This document shows positions 1 to 8,162 of a stretch of DNA of 64,000 bases, in pieces. Each line of letters opens with the position of its first letter. Positions within the stretch are counted from its first letter, which is position 1. The translations under genes and the position numbers were made by a program. Below the pieces are notes generated by a model, which was not told the DNA's origin, did not search any database, and saw only the letters and a list, made by a program, of their open reading frames with translations. The stretch comes from Sphaerimonospora mesophila NBRC 14179 = JCM 3151 (GTDB lineage: Bacteria > Actinomycetota > Actinomycetes > Streptosporangiales > Streptosporangiaceae). The stretch is from assembly GCA_001552515.1 (NCBI GenBank), contig BCRI01000018.1, positions 1 through 64,000 of the forward strand. Reading direction: 5' to 3'.

Positions 1-2
1 TC

Positions 3-224
3 ACCGAGCGGGAACGGGCGATCGCCCACCTGCTCGCCCAGGGGCTGCCGAACCCGATCATCGCCGAACGTCTCGGGTTGTCAAGCAAGACGGTGGCCAA
101 CTACGTCTCCAACGTTGTGCTCAAGCTCCAGGCCGAGGACCGGCACGACGTCGCTCGGCTTATGCGCAGAGGAGACGAGCGCCGGCTTGGACGAACGAAC
201 GCACCCCAGATCGGCCTCCCCTGA
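3..224 (+). CDS. LuxR-family regulator, C-terminal HTH (5' end outside window)
   Basis: The reading frame is open from the left edge of the window and ends with TGA at 222-224, giving the last 73 residues of a protein. The first half is a typical LuxR/GerE helix-turn-helix: it begins LTERE, continues through GLPNPIIAERLGLSSKTVANYV and ends with VVLKLQAEDRHDVARL. This DNA-binding module sits at the C-terminus of NarL/FixJ response regulators and of larger LuxR activators (LAL, ATPase-type). The receiver or sensor part lies outside the window, so the class cannot be decided. A short unstructured Arg-rich tail follows the HTH. Family assignment is firm; the target genes are unknown. Confidence 0.85.
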   Translation, partial: TERERAIAHLLAQGLPNPIIAERLGLSSKTVANYVSNVVLKLQAEDRHDVARLMRRGDERRLGRTNAPQIGLP

Positions 225-246
225 GCCCTGCCGCGGCCTTCGGGTA

Positions 247-747
247 TCAGGCCTGGATAGATCTCCAGGACTCCACAGTCGCCTCGGCAATGGTCTCGAT
301 GCGGTATCCGTATGCCAGATGCCCATCAGACACGAAGCTGCCGTCCCTGAACGGCAACCCGCAGAACGTAGCGCGGAAGTGCCTGGGAGGTCCGCCCGGC
401 GGAAGCGGCTCATATGCCGCCAATGGTGCCATGTCGTAGCTCGACCGTGCTCCGTGCCTGTTCCGCGCCACCTGATAAGCCGCTGCGCGAAGCAGCGCGT
501 CAAGGCCCTTGTCCACATAGAGCTGCAGCTGGCGGAACTGACCATCAAGGTACTTCTCGTGAGCTCTGGAAGGATGCTGCAGAAGATAGGCACAGACCAC
601 AGGCGCGTGCCACCTGTACATCTGAGGATCGGCCTGCTCTTCAGAGAGGATTGCGTGGTAATAGTCCACGCACACGCCCAGCGGGCCGGCAGCTGCACCG
701 CAGTCGCACTGACCCACAACGGGGTTATCTGCCATGATCTGCAACAT
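247..747 (-). CDS. DUF5946-like hypothetical protein
   Basis: 166 residues if the ATG at 747 is used; a second ATG at 735 would give 162. Neither start has a clear Shine-Dalgarno sequence, and the frame stays open upstream to 1023 with a non-protein-like composition, so the start is uncertain. Near the N-terminus is a CDCG motif followed by a stretch CVDYYHAILSEEQADP, then HAPVVCAYLLQHPSR. This CxCG ... DxYALQHP-like layout resembles the uncharacterised actinobacterial DUF5946 family, where the cysteines may bind metal. No catalytic motif is visible. It is convergent with the LuxR tail to its left and divergent from the beta-propeller gene to its right. Function unknown. Confidence 0.6.
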   Translation of the reverse strand: MLQIMADNPVVGQCDCGAAAGPLGVCVDYYHAILSEEQADPQMYRWHAPVVCAYLLQHPSRAHEKYLDGQFRQLQLYVDKGLDALLRAAAYQVARNRHGARSSYDMAPLAAYEPLPPGGPPRHFRATFCGLPFRDGSFVSDGHLAYGYRIETIAEATVESWRSIQA

Positions 748-1062
748 AGGTGGCCAGGAGGAGCCTTGTCGACGGGATTTCCGCGCCACTACCTGTCCAT
801 ACGAACCACCTGGCCTACCTTGCCGCCGCGTCCGGCGACACGCTAGAAGCGGCACCCGTAGACGGCGGCCCGTCCCTGCCGATCGGACTACCCGGCGCCA
901 GTAGTCGGCGTCCGTTGACAGACACGACCGTCCCAGTGATCGACAAGCCGTTCTCCAGCGCCCGCCCATAGCGTCATTCGGAGCCTTCGCGCCGGGCGCG
1001 AAGCCAAAGCCGGCTCCAGGCATGCGAGCACCCCGAGGAGAGATAGCGGTGAAGTCCGGGAG
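748..1062. other. Divergent intergenic region, no gene seen
   Basis: About 315 bases between the DUF5946-like gene (leftward) and the beta-propeller gene (rightward). A 73-codon plus-strand open frame at 750-971 has no recognisable domain or ribosome site and looks like chance. A TTGACA-like hexamer at about 916-921 could belong to a rightward promoter, but I see no convincing -10 partner. A purine-rich GAGGAGAG lies about 25 bases before the propeller gene start. Confidence 0.4.
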
Positions 1063-2292
1063 ATGAAGAGTGTAGGCGGGCGTCAGTGGAGCAGATGGCA
1101 GCGGGCGGTCACAGGGCTGGCAATCGGCGTTTTGGTCGTCGTCTCAGGGTTCGTGTGGCGGGCAGTGACGGCGACCGTGGCCATAACCCCCTCCTGGACC
1201 TACGACATCGGCTACGGGACCTCAGCGCCGGCGGTGGCCGACGGCGTGGTGTACGTCCTCGGCGGCGAGATCGGCGAGGACAGGATGTACGCCCTGGACG
1301 CGGCGACCGGCGAGCAACGCTGGACCCACCGACTTCCCAGAGTTCCTTCAGCGGTCGGCTATTCCGATCCTGTGGTGGCCGAGGGTGCCGTATACACCAC
1401 CGATGACGGCAGGGTGTACGCCCTGGACGCGGCCACCGGCGAACAACGCTGGACCTATGACACCCGTAACCGCGCCAGGGTCGGCTTCAGCCCGGCGGTG
1501 ACCGGCAGCGCCGTGTACTTCAGCGACGAGACGGGCCGGGTGTACGCCCTGGACGCGACCACGGGCGAACAACGCTGGACCCACGGAACCGGCGGCAGCG
1601 GCTTCAGGCCGGTGGTGGCCGGAGATGTCGTGTACGTCGGCAACAAAGCGGGCGGGGTGGTGCATGCCCTGGACGCGGCCACCGGCGAGCAACGCTGGGC
1701 CCACGAGCTCCGTACCCGCGCCAGGGTCGACTTCAGCCCGGCGGTGACCGGCAACGCCGTGTACTTCAGCGACGAGACGGGCAAGGTGTACGCCCTGGAC
1801 GCGGCCACCGGCGAACAACGCTGGACCCACGAAATCGGCTATGGCCTCTACGTCCGTCCGGTGGTGGCCGACGGTGTCGTGTACGTCGGCAGTGCCAGGG
1901 TGTACGCCCTGGACGCGGCGACCGGCGAGCAACGCTGGATCTCCGAAACCAGCGGCCCCTACGTCAGCGTGACGCCGGCCGGCGATGTCGTGTACGTCCG
2001 CAACATCGAGGGCGATATGTACGCCCTGGACGCGGCGACCGGCGAACAACGCTGGACCTACGAGGTTTCCGATGGCGACTACTACCCCGATGATTCGGTG
2101 GTGGCCGACGGTGTGGTGTATCTCGACGATGACGGCGAGAACATGGTGCACGCCCTGGACGCGACCACCGGCGAACAACGCTGGACCTATCAAACCGGCA
2201 GCGGGATCTACAGGCCGGTGGTAGCCGACGGTGTCGTGTACATCTCCACCAGCGGCGACAAGGTACATGCCGTGAGAGCGGCGACGGGATAA
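1063..2292 (+). CDS. PQQ-like beta-propeller repeat protein, membrane-anchored
   Basis: 409 residues. Residues about 12-36 form one hydrophobic segment after a basic N-terminus (WQRAVTGLAIGVLVVVSGF), most simply an uncleaved signal anchor that places the rest outside the membrane. The rest is a chain of BamB/PQQ-type blades, each ending YALDAATGEQRWT and alternating with VVADGVVYV strands. Eight copies of ALDA(A/T)TGEQRW are present plus a degenerate ninth (HAVRAATG) at the C-terminus, consistent with a closed eight-bladed propeller. The repeats are nearly identical at DNA level, suggesting recent expansion or gene conversion. Such proteins scaffold protein contacts or, in enzymes, hold PQQ; no dehydrogenase catalytic residues are visible. 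The ATG at 1063 has GGGAG directly adjacent, so the exact start is uncertain. Confidence 0.85.
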   Translation: MKSVGGRQWSRWQRAVTGLAIGVLVVVSGFVWRAVTATVAITPSWTYDIGYGTSAPAVADGVVYVLGGEIGEDRMYALDAATGEQRWTHRLPRVPSAVGYSDPVVAEGAVYTTDDGRVYALDAATGEQRWTYDTRNRARVGFSPAVTGSAVYFSDETGRVYALDATTGEQRWTHGTGGSGFRPVVAGDVVYVGNKAGGVVHALDAATGEQRWAHELRTRARVDFSPAVTGNAVYFSDETGKVYALDAATGEQRWTHEIGYGLYVRPVVADGVVYVGSARVYALDAATGEQRWISETSGPYVSVTPAGDVVYVRNIEGDMYALDAATGEQRWTYEVSDGDYYPDDSVVADGVVYLDDDGENMVHALDATTGEQRWTYQTGSGIYRPVVADGVVYISTSGDKVHAVRAATG

Positions 2293-2561
2293 GGCCGACC
2301 AGCCGTTTCTGTCCGCCGACCGGCGACATCTGCGACAGCGCCACCGCACGATCTACAACCCCTCAAAGACCGTCAACGGGCTGTGCGTGGACGAAGGTGC
2401 CCTCCGGTGAGCGACCCGCGCACGTCAGCGTCGTCAACGCTCGTCCTTCGTCAGGTCCCAGAAGGACCTGTGACGATGGGAACCCGGCCTGCCATCGACG
2501 CAATCAAACACGAACTCGGGTTGGAACACCCCTTGCCCGATGGTGCGGAGGTCCTCTACGA

Positions 2562-3170
2562 CTACGCCGAGCATGCCGCGAGGGTGCCGGGCCATTTGAT
2601 GCGATCGAGGAAGTCGAGCACCCGATGGGTGACCTGCGTTGCGGCGTGCTCGTCGTGCGACGGAAGACCGCTGTCGGTGAACAGGTGCCTGTCGCCCGGA
2701 TAGAGGAACAGCTCGGCATCTGCCACCGTCTCGACGAGTGCGCGGGCCGCGTCCACATCGCCCTCCCCGGAGAAGAACGGATCTGCGTCCATGCCGTGGA
2801 CCTGGACCGGGACGTCCCGGGGCCAGGCACCGCCGAACTCCGAGACCGGGACGCATGCCTCGAGCAACAGCGCGCCCTTTGCACCGGGGCGGGTCTGGGC
2901 CAGCTTCTGCGCCGGCAGGACGCCCAGCGAGAACCCGAGGTAGACGAGCTCCGCAGGCAGCCCCTCGGCGGCGGCGGTTCCGCGCTCGATGATCGTGCCG
3001 AACCCGGTGCTCTCGGCGTAGCCGATGCCCTTCTCGAGGCTGTCGAAGACCTGCCCCTCGAACAGGTCCGGGACGTGGACGGTGTGTCCGGCCAGTCGCA
3101 GCTGCTCGGCGAATTCGCGGACGCCCTGGGTCAGTCCGTGCCCGTGGTGGAAAACCAGCACCTCAGCCAT
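2562..3170 (-). CDS. Dienelactone hydrolase-like alpha/beta hydrolase
   Basis: 202 residues from ATG 3170, preceded by GGGGAGA; the open frame extends eight codons further but without a ribosome site. The chain opens MAEVLVFHHGHG (first strand and oxyanion loop of an alpha/beta hydrolase). It carries the nucleophile elbow GFSLG with Ser81, an acid in HGMDADP (Asp128 or Asp130) and His162 in GDRHLF, giving a complete Ser-Asp-His triad. Length and spacing match the short dienelactone hydrolase (DLH) family, although classical DLH enzymes use Cys at the nucleophile. The substrate cannot be read from sequence. The 269 bases between this stop and the propeller gene hold no convincing gene. Confidence 0.85.
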   Translation of the reverse strand: MAEVLVFHHGHGLTQGVREFAEQLRLAGHTVHVPDLFEGQVFDSLEKGIGYAESTGFGTIIERGTAAAEGLPAELVYLGFSLGVLPAQKLAQTRPGAKGALLLEACVPVSEFGGAWPRDVPVQVHGMDADPFFSGEGDVDAARALVETVADAELFLYPGDRHLFTDSGLPSHDEHAATQVTHRVLDFLDRIKWPGTLAACSA

Positions 3171-3529
3171 GTCTCTCCCCTCGTGCCGCTGCACCCGGAT
3201 AGCGCCCCTGCACGAGTATGACCCGCCGTCTTCAGGGCTGCCGACTTGGTCATGCTCGCGGACAGGGGTTCAGCGGGTGAGCCGGTCCGGGTGCCGTACG
3301 AGGGGCGGGGGAAACCGGTCGGGCAGAAGGTCGCCGGCTCCGCCCATGCCGAGCTCCGCGGTCCCGGCGACCTCCGGCAGGTGACGCGAGATCAGTTGCG
3401 GCGTACTTGTCCCCCGTGCGAGCTACCCGCGAATGTCCACCGCGCGGTGACGATTCCAGGCCGTCGAATCCCTAGCGTTCTCGACGTAGCCGCGGTGCTC
3501 GTGTCGCGGAATCTCGTAAAGGAGTCGTC
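3171..3529. other. Divergent intergenic region, no gene seen
   Basis: About 360 bases between the leftward hydrolase and the rightward CPBP protease, so promoters for both are expected. A 98-codon plus-strand frame at 3246-3542 has no domain-like features and overlaps the next gene in another frame; I regard it as chance. No inverted repeat or clear sigma-70-type hexamer pair stood out. Confidence 0.35.
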
Positions 3530-4363
3530 ATGCGACTGTTGAAGCAGCTCGTGGCCGTCGGGGTGGTCGCCTTCGTCGGCAGCATGGGCGTGGGTGCGGT
3601 GCAGGGGAACACGTTTCTCACCCTGGTCCTCGGTGTCGCGACAGCCGTACTTCTGGTGTTCGTGTACGCCCGGGTGGTGCGGTGGTCCGAGCGCCGCGCG
3701 CCGGTGGAGGTGGCCGGGAAAGGCGCCGTCGCCGCCGTCGGCCGGGGGCTGCTGATCGGTATGGGGATGTTCGCGGCCGTCATCGTGAACATCGCCCTCC
3801 TGGACGGCTACCGGATCGACGGCTTCGGCTCGGTGACGGGTGCGATCGGGCTGCTCGGCGTCATGGCCGCCGTCGCCGTGAGCGAGGAGCTGATCTTCCG
3901 CGGCATCCTGTTCCGGATCGTCGAGGAACGGACCGGCACCTGGCCGGCGCTGACGCTGACCGGCCTGGTGTTCGGCCTGATGCACCTGACCAACCAGCAC
4001 GCCACTCTGTGGGGCGCGATCGCCATCGCGATCGAGGCCGGTGGCATGCTCGCCGCCGCCTACGCCGCCACCCGCACCCTGTGGGTGCCGATCGGCCTGC
4101 ACTTCGGCTGGAACTTCGCCGCGGCCGGCATTTTCAGCACCGAGGTCTCCGGCAGCGGCGCGACGCAGGGGCTGCTGAACGGCGTGTCCTCGGGCCCGGC
4201 ACTGCTCACCGGCGGCGACTTCGGGCCGGAGGCGAGCCCGTACGCGGTCGTGTTCGGCCTGCTGCTGACGATCGTGTTCCTGTGGCTGGCACGCCGGCGC
4301 GGCAATCTGGTCCCCCGGCGGCGCGGCGCCCGGGCCGATGCGACCGCTACGCTCGCCCGGTGA
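3530..4363 (+). CDS. CPBP family intramembrane glutamic endopeptidase
   Basis: 277 residues, about seven to eight hydrophobic segments. The three CPBP (Abi/Rce1) motifs are present: EELIFRGILFR with the Glu pair at 119-120, FGLMHL with His152, and GLHFGWNF with His191 and Asn195. These residues form the glutamate-based active site in this family, which cleaves substrates within the membrane and includes CAAX proteases and bacteriocin self-immunity proteins. AGGAG lies 8 bases before the ATG. The stop overlaps the GTG of the downstream histidine kinase (GTGA), so protease, sensor kinase and response regulator are very likely translated together. This suggests the protease acts in the same envelope response. 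Confidence 0.9.
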   Translation: MRLLKQLVAVGVVAFVGSMGVGAVQGNTFLTLVLGVATAVLLVFVYARVVRWSERRAPVEVAGKGAVAAVGRGLLIGMGMFAAVIVNIALLDGYRIDGFGSVTGAIGLLGVMAAVAVSEELIFRGILFRIVEERTGTWPALTLTGLVFGLMHLTNQHATLWGAIAIAIEAGGMLAAAYAATRTLWVPIGLHFGWNFAAAGIFSTEVSGSGATQGLLNGVSSGPALLTGGDFGPEASPYAVVFGLLLTIVFLWLARRRGNLVPRRRGARADATATLAR

Positions 4364-5514
4364 TCGACTTGCGGTGGGTCCCGGACCGGTGGCGGCGGTG
4401 TGACGTCGTGGTCCGGGATTTCCCGTTCGCGCTGCTGCTGGCCGTCGCTTCCTTCCTGCCGGCGTTGCGCGGCTACGGGACGCAGCTCGGCGACCTGCCG
4501 ACCCGCCCCTTCGACGCACCGGCGGTTCTGGTGATCGCCCTCGAGTGCCTCCCGCTCGCCGTCCGCCGGCGATGGCCGACCGTCTGTCTCGTCCTGGTGT
4601 CGCTCGGCTTCGCCCTCGACCAGCTCCGCGCCTACCACACGGTGGCGGGCACCGCACTGCCCATCGCGCTCGTGAGCACGGGTGCCTGTCTGGAGCGTCA
4701 CCGGCGCGTCACCGTGGCCCTGCTCTCCGCGGCGTACCTGCCGCTGGCGGTCACGCTCGACCGGGCCGGCTCGGTCGAGGGGCCGGAAGGATACGTGACG
4801 TTCTACCTGGTGCTGGTCCTCGCGTGGGGCATCGGGGCCTGGCTGCGCTCCACCCGGGCCGCCGAGGCCGAACGCCGCCGCCACATCGCCGAGGCCACCC
4901 GCACTGCCGAACGCACCCGCATCGCCCGCGAGCTCCATGACGTCGTGACCCACCACGTGACGGCGATGGTCGTGCAGGCCGAGGCGGCACGCTACCTGAC
5001 CGCCGCACCCGATCGACTCGATGCGGCGCTGAGCGCCGTCACCGACACCGGCCGGCGGGCCATCACCGACCTTCGGCACCTGCTCGACCTGCTCAACCCC
5101 GACCATCACACCGACGTCAGGACGCCGTCCGTCCGGGAACTTCGGACACTGGTGGAGCAGACGCGCCGGGCCGGGCAGCCGGTGGAGTTCACCGAGGAGG
5201 GCGAGCCGGCGGAACCCGCCGGCAGCGCCGAGTACGTGGCCTATCGGGTCGTGCAAGAGTCTCTGACAAACGCCCTCAAATACGCCCATGGCAGCCGTAC
5301 CGTGGTGCGCGTGCGCTATGGCGAGAGGGAGATCGCCGTGGAGGTCGACACCGATCGTTCCACCTCGCGGACCGGTTCTCCCGGCGGAAGCGGGCGGGGC
5401 CTGGCCGGGCTCCGCGAGCGGGTCGACGCCCTGGGCGGCGAGTTCAGCGCGGACCGGCGGGCGGACGGCGGCTTCGCCGTGCGTGCGTCCATCCCCGCCG
5501 GGAGGCCCTCGTGA
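4360..5514 (+). CDS. NarL-type sensor histidine kinase
   Basis: 384 residues from the GTG at 4360 that overlaps the CPBP stop; the frame is open upstream but that part only shadows the protease gene. Residues about 20-165 contain several hydrophobic segments (FPFALLLAVASFLPAL, VTFYLVLVLAWGIGAWL), a membrane sensor without an extended extracytoplasmic domain. The HisKA_3 dimerisation domain carries phospho-acceptor His193 in IARELHDVVTHH. The ATPase domain has the N-box ESLTNALKYAHG and the G-box GRGLAGLRERVDALGG. The signal is unknown. It overlaps the response regulator start by a GTGA, the usual arrangement of cognate pairs. Confidence 0.95.
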   Translation: MIDLRWVPDRWRRCDVVVRDFPFALLLAVASFLPALRGYGTQLGDLPTRPFDAPAVLVIALECLPLAVRRRWPTVCLVLVSLGFALDQLRAYHTVAGTALPIALVSTGACLERHRRVTVALLSAAYLPLAVTLDRAGSVEGPEGYVTFYLVLVLAWGIGAWLRSTRAAEAERRRHIAEATRTAERTRIARELHDVVTHHVTAMVVQAEAARYLTAAPDRLDAALSAVTDTGRRAITDLRHLLDLLNPDHHTDVRTPSVRELRTLVEQTRRAGQPVEFTEEGEPAEPAGSAEYVAYRVVQESLTNALKYAHGSRTVVRVRYGEREIAVEVDTDRSTSRTGSPGGSGRGLAGLRERVDALGGEFSADRRADGGFAVRASIPAGRPS

Positions 5515-6170
5515 ACGCACCGATCCGGGTCGTGATCTGCGACGACCAGGCGCTGATCCGCACCGGGTTCGCCACGATCGTCGGCGCGCAGCCCGACCTG
5601 GAGGTGGTGGGCGAGTGCGGGGACGGCCGCGCCGCGGTCGACCTCGCCCGCCGGCTGAACCCGGACGTCGTGGTGATGGACGTACGGATGCCGGTGCTCG
5701 ACGGCATCGAGGCGACCCGCCTGCTCGCCGGCGCCGGGGTGGCGCATCCGGTCAAGGTACTCGTGGTCACGACGTTCAACCTGGACGAGTACGTGTACGA
5801 GGCGCTGCGCGCGGGGGCGAGCGGGTTCCTGCTCAAGGACGCCCCACCGGCGCAACTCCTGCACGGCATCCGCACCGTCGCGACGGGTGCCGCGCTGCTG
5901 GCACCGGAGGTGACGCGGCAGCTCGTCGGCAGGTACGCGGCGCGGATCCGTCCCGTCGAGGGCACGCCGGGCGACGTCCCGCTGACGCCGCGCGAACTGG
6001 AGGTGCTGCGCCTCATCGCCGACGGCCTGTCCAACAGCGAGATCGCCGCGGTGTTGGTGATCAGCCAGGAAACCGTGAAGACGTACGTCTCACGCATTCT
6101 CACCAAGCTCGACCTGCGTGACCGCGTACAGGCCGTGGTCTACGCCTACCGCCGGGGCCTGGTGACCTGA
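5511..6170 (+). CDS. NarL/FixJ-family response regulator
   Basis: 219 residues starting with GTG at 5511. The receiver domain (about 1-120) has the acidic pair Asp11-Asp12, phospho-acceptor Asp57 in VVVMDVRMP and Lys109 in FLLKDA. The C-terminal LuxR HTH (about 150-215) reads LTPRELEVLRLIADGLSNSE then ETVKTYVSRIL. It is the cognate partner of the kinase immediately upstream and probably also controls the CPBP protease in the same operon. It ends about 165 bases before the next gene; that gap shows no strong terminator. Confidence 0.95.
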   Translation: MNAPIRVVICDDQALIRTGFATIVGAQPDLEVVGECGDGRAAVDLARRLNPDVVVMDVRMPVLDGIEATRLLAGAGVAHPVKVLVVTTFNLDEYVYEALRAGASGFLLKDAPPAQLLHGIRTVATGAALLAPEVTRQLVGRYAARIRPVEGTPGDVPLTPRELEVLRLIADGLSNSEIAAVLVISQETVKTYVSRILTKLDLRDRVQAVVYAYRRGLVT

Positions 6171-6335
6171 GACCCACCGACCACGATCGGACACACATCC
6201 CGGCGTACGCAGGGGACGACCGTCGTCCACGTGCCATGTGCGCGAACCCGGCGTGAACGCCCGGGGTTCCACCACGCTAAAGGATCATGGCCGCGCGAGG
6301 ATGAACCACGGTGAGGGTGCTTACGTGGTGGAGGC

Positions 6336-7124
6336 ATGAGACTGCGAATGATCCTGCTCGTGGCGGCGACGGCGCTGACCGCAGCCTGTGGAGGAGTGGA
6401 ACCGGGCACGTCGGTGGCCGTGGCCGACGACGGACCGGCGAGGCCGGTCGCCTGGTGGGGCGCGGAAGGCGGGTTCGTGACCGCGACCATGAACGTGCTG
6501 CGTCCGCCGAGGGTGGTGCTGTACGGCGACGGCCTGGTGATCGTCGACGCGAGCAAGCGGATGACGCTCACCGATGCCGAGGCGGGCGAGGTGGTCGCGC
6601 GGATGGAGAAGCACCTGAGCGGGCAACCCCCGACCGCGGAGCCGAAGCCGGGCGCACCTTTGGTGACGGACGTGCCGGACACCGTCCTCGGCGTACGGGG
6701 GAAGGACGGAAAGATGCTGGAGGTCCGGGTCCCGGCCCTGGAGCAGCTCGCGGACTTCTATCCGAAGCAACTGGTGGACGCGGAGAAGCTGATGGACGGG
6801 CTCGCGACCCGGGCCGCCGCTGAGGGCACCGACTATGCCGCCGACCGCGTCAGGGTGGTCGCCGAAGGGGTCACGTCGGCGGAGGGCAGGCCATCGCCGT
6901 GGCCCGATGACGTTCCGGAGCCTTCCGGCGTGGTGGACCCGGTCTGGCAGAGGGACGTCGAGGGGGCGGCGGCCAGGGCGATCACCAAGGCGGTTCCCGC
7001 CGGGCGGCCACATGACCGGTCGCTCTTCAGGACCGGCTCGGGAACGGTCTTCGTGCTCTCCTGGCGGTATCTGCTGCCGCACGAACAGTCACCGGCCTCC
7101 CCGGTGCCGCACCGAAAGGGCTAG
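6336..7124 (+). CDS. Putative lipoprotein, unknown function
   Basis: 262 residues. The N-terminus is a lipoprotein signal: basic MRLRM, hydrophobic ILLVAATALT and lipobox TAAC with Cys19 as the expected lipidated residue. The mature part is soluble, with segments such as VVLYGDGLVIVDASKRMTLT and ADFYPKQLVDAEKL. It looks like the actinobacterial family of exported proteins that evaluate a scalar value, but I do not recognise a named domain. GTGGAGG lies just before the ATG. It has its own upstream gap and is not obviously in an operon with the two-component system. Confidence 0.75.
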   Translation: MRLRMILLVAATALTAACGGVEPGTSVAVADDGPARPVAWWGAEGGFVTATMNVLRPPRVVLYGDGLVIVDASKRMTLTDAEAGEVVARMEKHLSGQPPTAEPKPGAPLVTDVPDTVLGVRGKDGKMLEVRVPALEQLADFYPKQLVDAEKLMDGLATRAAAEGTDYAADRVRVVAEGVTSAEGRPSPWPDDVPEPSGVVDPVWQRDVEGAAARAITKAVPAGRPHDRSLFRTGSGTVFVLSWRYLLPHEQSPASPVPHRKG

Positions 7125-7311
7125 GGTCCGCCGGCGGAAGTGCCGGTCACAGCATTCGCCGAGGACCGCGACCGGCACCGTCGCGTCGTACGTAGCGGAC
7201 GGCAAGCTCGTCGTATCTCGCGGCCACGGCCGGGTGGCGCTTGAGGCGGTGAACTCGCCGATGGTCGCCCCGAGCGCGGCGGTTGTGCCGCCCTCGGGGC
7301 TTCATCGGGCG

Positions 7312-7730
7312 TCAGCGGCGGGTTTCGATCTTCAGGTCGCCTGAGGTCACCTTGCGGACGTGATCACTGGCGAGTCCGTCGTGCGGGAAGCCGAGTTCGA
7401 ACGCGCTGGCCTCGTCGAGCCGGGCCGGTTGCGAGGTGGTGAAGTCGACCTCCAGGGCGCCCAGATCGTCCTCCAGCTGCACGGGGTGCGTGCGCCGATG
7501 ATCGATGCCGTCACGCTCGGATTGCGCACAGTCCAGGCCAGCCCGACCTGGGCGGGTGTGCGACCCATCTCACCGGCGACCTCCCGCACGACATCGGCGA
7601 TGGCGAGGTTACGCTCGGTGAGAAGGCCCAGGTTGGATTTGAAGCTCTTGCGGGTGCCGTCGCCGGATGCGTCGTTCGCCGCGGTCAGGTCGTCGCGGCT
7701 GTACTTGCCGGTGAGCACCCCGCCGGCCAT
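7312..7730 (-). pseudogene. Aldo/keto reductase C-terminal remnant, frameshifted
   Basis: Minus-strand coding begins MAGGVLTGKYSRDD, which is an internal aldo/keto reductase segment (normally LAGGVLTGKY, beyond the middle of a ~330-residue enzyme), so the N-terminal half including the catalytic Tyr/Lys/His region is missing. The segment runs through LAWTVRNPSVTASIIGART, the cofactor-binding end of the barrel. At about 7482-7487 a one-base change shifts the frame; the continuation in the shifted frame (QLEDDLGALEVDFTT, then ASAFELGFPHD) is the normal family C-terminus ending at a TGA at 7312. Truncation plus frameshift makes this a decayed gene. Its left break abuts the next fragment exactly. 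Confidence 0.75.
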
Positions 7731-7981
7731 GCTGACGAACCACCGCTACGACATCCTGGCCTGGAACCACGAAATGACGAGGCTGCTGCTGGATTTTCGA
7801 CACCCTGCCTCCGTCACAGCGCAATTCGACGTGGCTGTGCCTGATGCATCCGGAGATACGCGAGTTCCACGTCGACCGGGAACGCCTCATGCGAGAGGGG
7901 ATCACCCACCAGCGGGTGGTGATCTTCCGCGCCGCGGACGATGAGAGCCGGTCGGCACTGGACCGGTTGTGCGCACGGTGA
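7729..7981 (+). pseudogene. MmyB-like regulator ligand-binding remnant, frameshifted
   Basis: The first 25 codons (TNHRYDILAWNHEMTRLLLDF) match the start of the MmyB-type ligand-binding domain found C-terminal to XRE helix-turn-helix regulators. After a frame change near 7815 the same domain appears to continue (WLCLMHPEIREFHVDRERLM), ending at TGA 7979-7981. The DNA-binding N-terminus is absent. The segment starts at the very base where the opposing aldo/keto reductase fragment starts, so two unrelated remnants are joined head to head by a deletion or recombination. The first part is recognised with fair confidence; the second is weaker. Confidence 0.5.
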
Positions 7982-8162
7982 TGTCGAATCAGCCTCGGGG
8001 GAACTCCGAGCAGTGGAACGATTCCGTCCGGCCGGTCCCGGACGGCTGGTACGGAAGATCACGGCTCGCGCCTCCCGATGGGCGATGCGTCGCCGGGGCC
8101 GGTCTGGGGCGGCCGCGGGTGGGTGTACGGCCGCCCTCTCGTCTGAGTCGATCAACCCCGTG

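Noticed and set aside
2383-2703. Plus-strand 106-codon frame beyond the beta-propeller gene
   Set aside because: It overlaps the hydrolase C-terminus on the other strand and has no domain. A short segment (MGTRPAIDAIKHELGLEHPL) looks protein-like but I could not support it as a gene.
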